Source: DATKQI01 sp035532755 (GTDB lineage: Bacteria; Pseudomonadota; Alphaproteobacteria; Acetobacterales; Acetobacteraceae). Taken from it: a stretch of 6,966 nt of DNA. The notes under the pieces are model-generated. The model made no database searches, was not told the origin of the DNA, and saw nothing but the letters and a program-made list of their open reading frames with translations. The position numbers and the translations under genes are program-made. The stretch is taken from positions 1 through 6,966 of the forward strand of contig DATKQI010000232.1 in assembly GCA_035532755.1 (NCBI GenBank). The letters are read 5' to 3'. This document shows, in pieces, positions 6,394 through 6,966 of the stretch (position 1 is the first letter of the stretch; every line of letters starts with the position of its first letter).

Positions 6394-6479
6394 CGTCATT
6401 CCCGCGAAAGCGGGAATCCAGGAACCTCCCCAGATCGTCCGGGCGATGGGCCTGGATGGCGGCCTTCGCCGGCATGACG
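6394..6479. repeat. REP-like inverted pair (BIME/MITE-like element), 86 bp
   Basis: Two 28-bp arms face each other: 6394-6421 begins CGTCATTCCCGCGAAAGCGG, and 6452-6479, read on the other strand, begins CGTCATGCCGGCGAAGGCCG. They match at 22 of 28 positions, and both ends carry the CGTCAT...ATCCAG frame. Each arm is itself a hairpin; the left has CCCGC-GAAA-GCGGG. A 30-bp centre (6422-6451) contains a smaller ATCG/CGAT hairpin. Sequences of the CGTCATTCCCGCGAAAGCGGGAA type are dispersed in many proteobacterial genomes and commonly yield spurious predicted peptides containing SRFRGND, as here on the minus strand. There is no transposase nearby. Confidence 0.85.
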
Positions 6480-6520
6480 AATGGAGAGCCAGCACTTCGG
6501 CCGGTTGGCATGATTTGGCT

Positions 6521-6548
6521 TTGACTTGCCATGACAAGATTTTGTAAC
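6521..6548 (+). promoter_or_regulatory. Probable promoter of the lipoprotein gene
   Basis: TTGACT (6521-6526) matches the sigma-70 -35 at five of six positions. TGTAAC (6543-6548), 16 nt further on, matches the -10 at four of six. The predicted start of transcription is near 6555, about 25 nt before the ATG, leaving room for TAAGGA. The stretch is distinctly AT-richer than its surroundings. Confidence 0.5.
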
Positions 6549-6565
6549 GTCCTAGGTAAGAAAAA

Positions 6566-6571
6566 TAAGGA
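6566..6571 (+). promoter_or_regulatory. Ribosome-binding site of the lipoprotein gene
   Basis: TAAGGA ends 8 nt before the ATG at 6580 and 5 nt before an adjacent in-frame GTG at 6577. The spacing favours the ATG. A downstream ATG at 6607 has no comparable site. Confidence 0.65.
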
Positions 6572-6579
6572 CATCTGTG

Positions 6580-6888
6580 ATGACATATATTTCTCGCATC
6601 TGGATCATGACAATCCGCCACGCGCCCAGGCTGGCTGCGGCGTTGCTGCTGACGATCGGGTTGGGCGCTTGCGCCAACGGGCTGTCCGCGAAGCACGTGG
6701 GCAGCATGCAGCCTCAGCCTCCGGGCCCTGGAGCGCCGCTGCCTGCCAACAATGCTCCGAACGTCGGCTCGATGTCGGCTGCGCCGCCTGGCCCCGGCGT
6801 AGCGCAGCCTGCCAATACGGCCCCGAATGTCGGGTCGATGCAGCCCGTGGCGCCGGGCCCCGGCACGGTGGTGAAGCCGGCGCCGTAG
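6580..6888 (+). CDS. Small proline-rich repeat lipoprotein, function unknown
   Basis: I do not recognise this 102-residue protein as a named family. A hydrophobic segment ends in a lipobox, LGAC, with the cysteine at residue 31, so export and lipid attachment by signal peptidase II are predicted. The mature part of about 72 residues has almost no predicted fold. After a short spacer it consists of three units starting at residues 40, 62 and 84. Each begins VGSM and contains PGPG; the first two continue with PAN-x-APN. The start at 6580 is set by TAAGGA 8 nt upstream. Starting at Met10 (position 6607) would give a more conventional signal peptide of about 21 residues, so that start is possible. 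Codons three positions deep in the repeats differ between units while the residues are kept, which supports real coding. The gene has its own promoter and is divergent from tcuA. A cell-wall-spanning or envelope spacer role is a guess. Confidence 0.75.
   Translation: MTYISRIWIMTIRHAPRLAAALLLTIGLGACANGLSAKHVGSMQPQPPGPGAPLPANNAPNVGSMSAAPPGPGVAQPANTAPNVGSMQPVAPGPGTVVKPAP
6697..6885 (+). repeat. Three tandem 66-bp units within the lipoprotein gene
   Basis: The units are 6697-6762, 6763-6828 and 6829-6885, the last one shortened. They are more alike as protein (VGSM, PGPG, PAN-x-APN) than as DNA: VGSM is spelled GTGGGCAGCATG, GTCGGCTCGATG and GTCGGGTCGATG. The duplications are therefore old and the peptide pattern appears to be maintained. 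Confidence 0.85.
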
Positions 6889-6908
6889 GGCCAGGCCATG
6901 GACGCCTT

Positions 6909-6958
6909 GCGGGATAACGGCCGAGCGGTTTCAAGGGCCACGCACGGACGAATCCCGC
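6909..6958 (+). other. Inverted repeat after the lipoprotein gene
   Basis: GCGGGAT (6909-6915) and ATCCCGC (6952-6958) are perfect 7-bp complements separated by 36 nt, beginning 20 bp after the stop codon. The loop is long and the T-tract cannot be judged because the window ends, so calling this a terminator is not justified. No gene is visible in 6889-6966. Confidence 0.25.
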
Positions 6959-6966
6959 TATGGCTG

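Larger units (their letters stand above)
6214..6579. other. Intergenic region between tcuA and the lipoprotein gene
   Basis: These 366 bp separate two divergent genes. From the tcuA side they hold a dyad with a partial copy of the junction repeat (6240-6258), a near-palindrome (6283-6300), an 86-bp REP-like inverted pair (6394-6479) and the promoter and ribosome-binding site of the lipoprotein gene (6521-6571). For tcu transcription the only -10-like match is CATAAT (6257-6262, minus), without a convincing -35, so it is not called as a promoter. I find no credible gene here. The open frame at 6320-6586 (minus) is produced largely by the REP sequence. Confidence 0.6.

Noticed and set aside
6394..6479. 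Insertion sequence remnant
   Set aside because: It has no transposase fragment and no visible target duplication. The size and hairpin arms fit a REP pair better.
6516..6530. Sigma-54 type -24/-12 promoter (TTGGC...TTGCC)
   Set aside because: GG and GC are separated by 9 nt instead of the required 10, and a sigma-70 type arrangement at 6521-6548 explains the region better.
6320..6586. Minus-strand open frame of 88 codons with SRFRGND and PAKAAIQ segments
   Set aside because: These peptides are the well-known translation of REP-type CGTCATTCCCGCGAAAGCGGG repeats and do not indicate a gene.
6714..6941. Minus-strand open frame of 75 codons with PGPG repeats
   Set aside because: It mirrors the lipoprotein repeats. 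The plus strand has the promoter, ribosome-binding site and lipobox.

Overview
The window is GC-rich and looks like an ordinary chromosomal stretch of an alphaproteobacterium, perhaps an Acetobacteraceae-like one. That placement is inferred from protein resemblance and base composition, not from a search. All genes are full length except the one cut by the left edge. I see no CRISPR array, transposase, phage gene or defence system.

Layout from left to right. Positions 1-1529 (minus) hold most of ettA, an ABC-F translation factor that acts on the ribosome, with its C-terminus outside the window. A CAU-anticodon tRNA on the same strand lies at 1589-1662, 59 bp upstream of ettA. A short divergent intergenic region with two overlapping promoter-like elements leads into ppa (1788-2312, plus), a family I inorganic pyrophosphatase. 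A 9-bp hairpin at 2333-2355 separates ppa from the convergent genes that follow.

Positions 2362-6213 (minus) hold a compact three-gene operon. tcuA (FAD tricarballylate dehydrogenase) is followed by tcuB (Fe-S and membrane electron-transfer partner) and then by an MFS transporter gene. tcuA and tcuB overlap by 14 nt, and tcuB and the transporter gene are 14 nt apart. By analogy with the Salmonella tcu system, the transporter imports a tricarboxylate, TcuA oxidises tricarballylate to cis-aconitate, and TcuB re-oxidises the TcuA flavin and passes electrons to the quinone pool. No regulator gene equivalent to tcuR lies in the window. The MFS protein looks more like the sugar-porter/NiaP type than the CitA-like TcuC, so its substrate is inferred only from the operon.

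Positions 6214-6579 hold no gene. They contain a dyad at the 5' edge of tcuA, a near-palindrome, an 86-bp inverted pair of REP-like hairpins, and a promoter for the last gene. That gene (6580-6888, plus) encodes a small proline-rich lipoprotein built from three near-identical 22-residue units, for which I recognise no function.

The most unusual signals are three. A 15-bp sequence is tandemly duplicated exactly at the tcuA/tcuB junction, and a third, 13/15-identical copy lies at the 5' edge of tcuA. The REP-like pair shows compensatory base changes. The third is the repeat lipoprotein. None of these amounts to a demonstrated new system.
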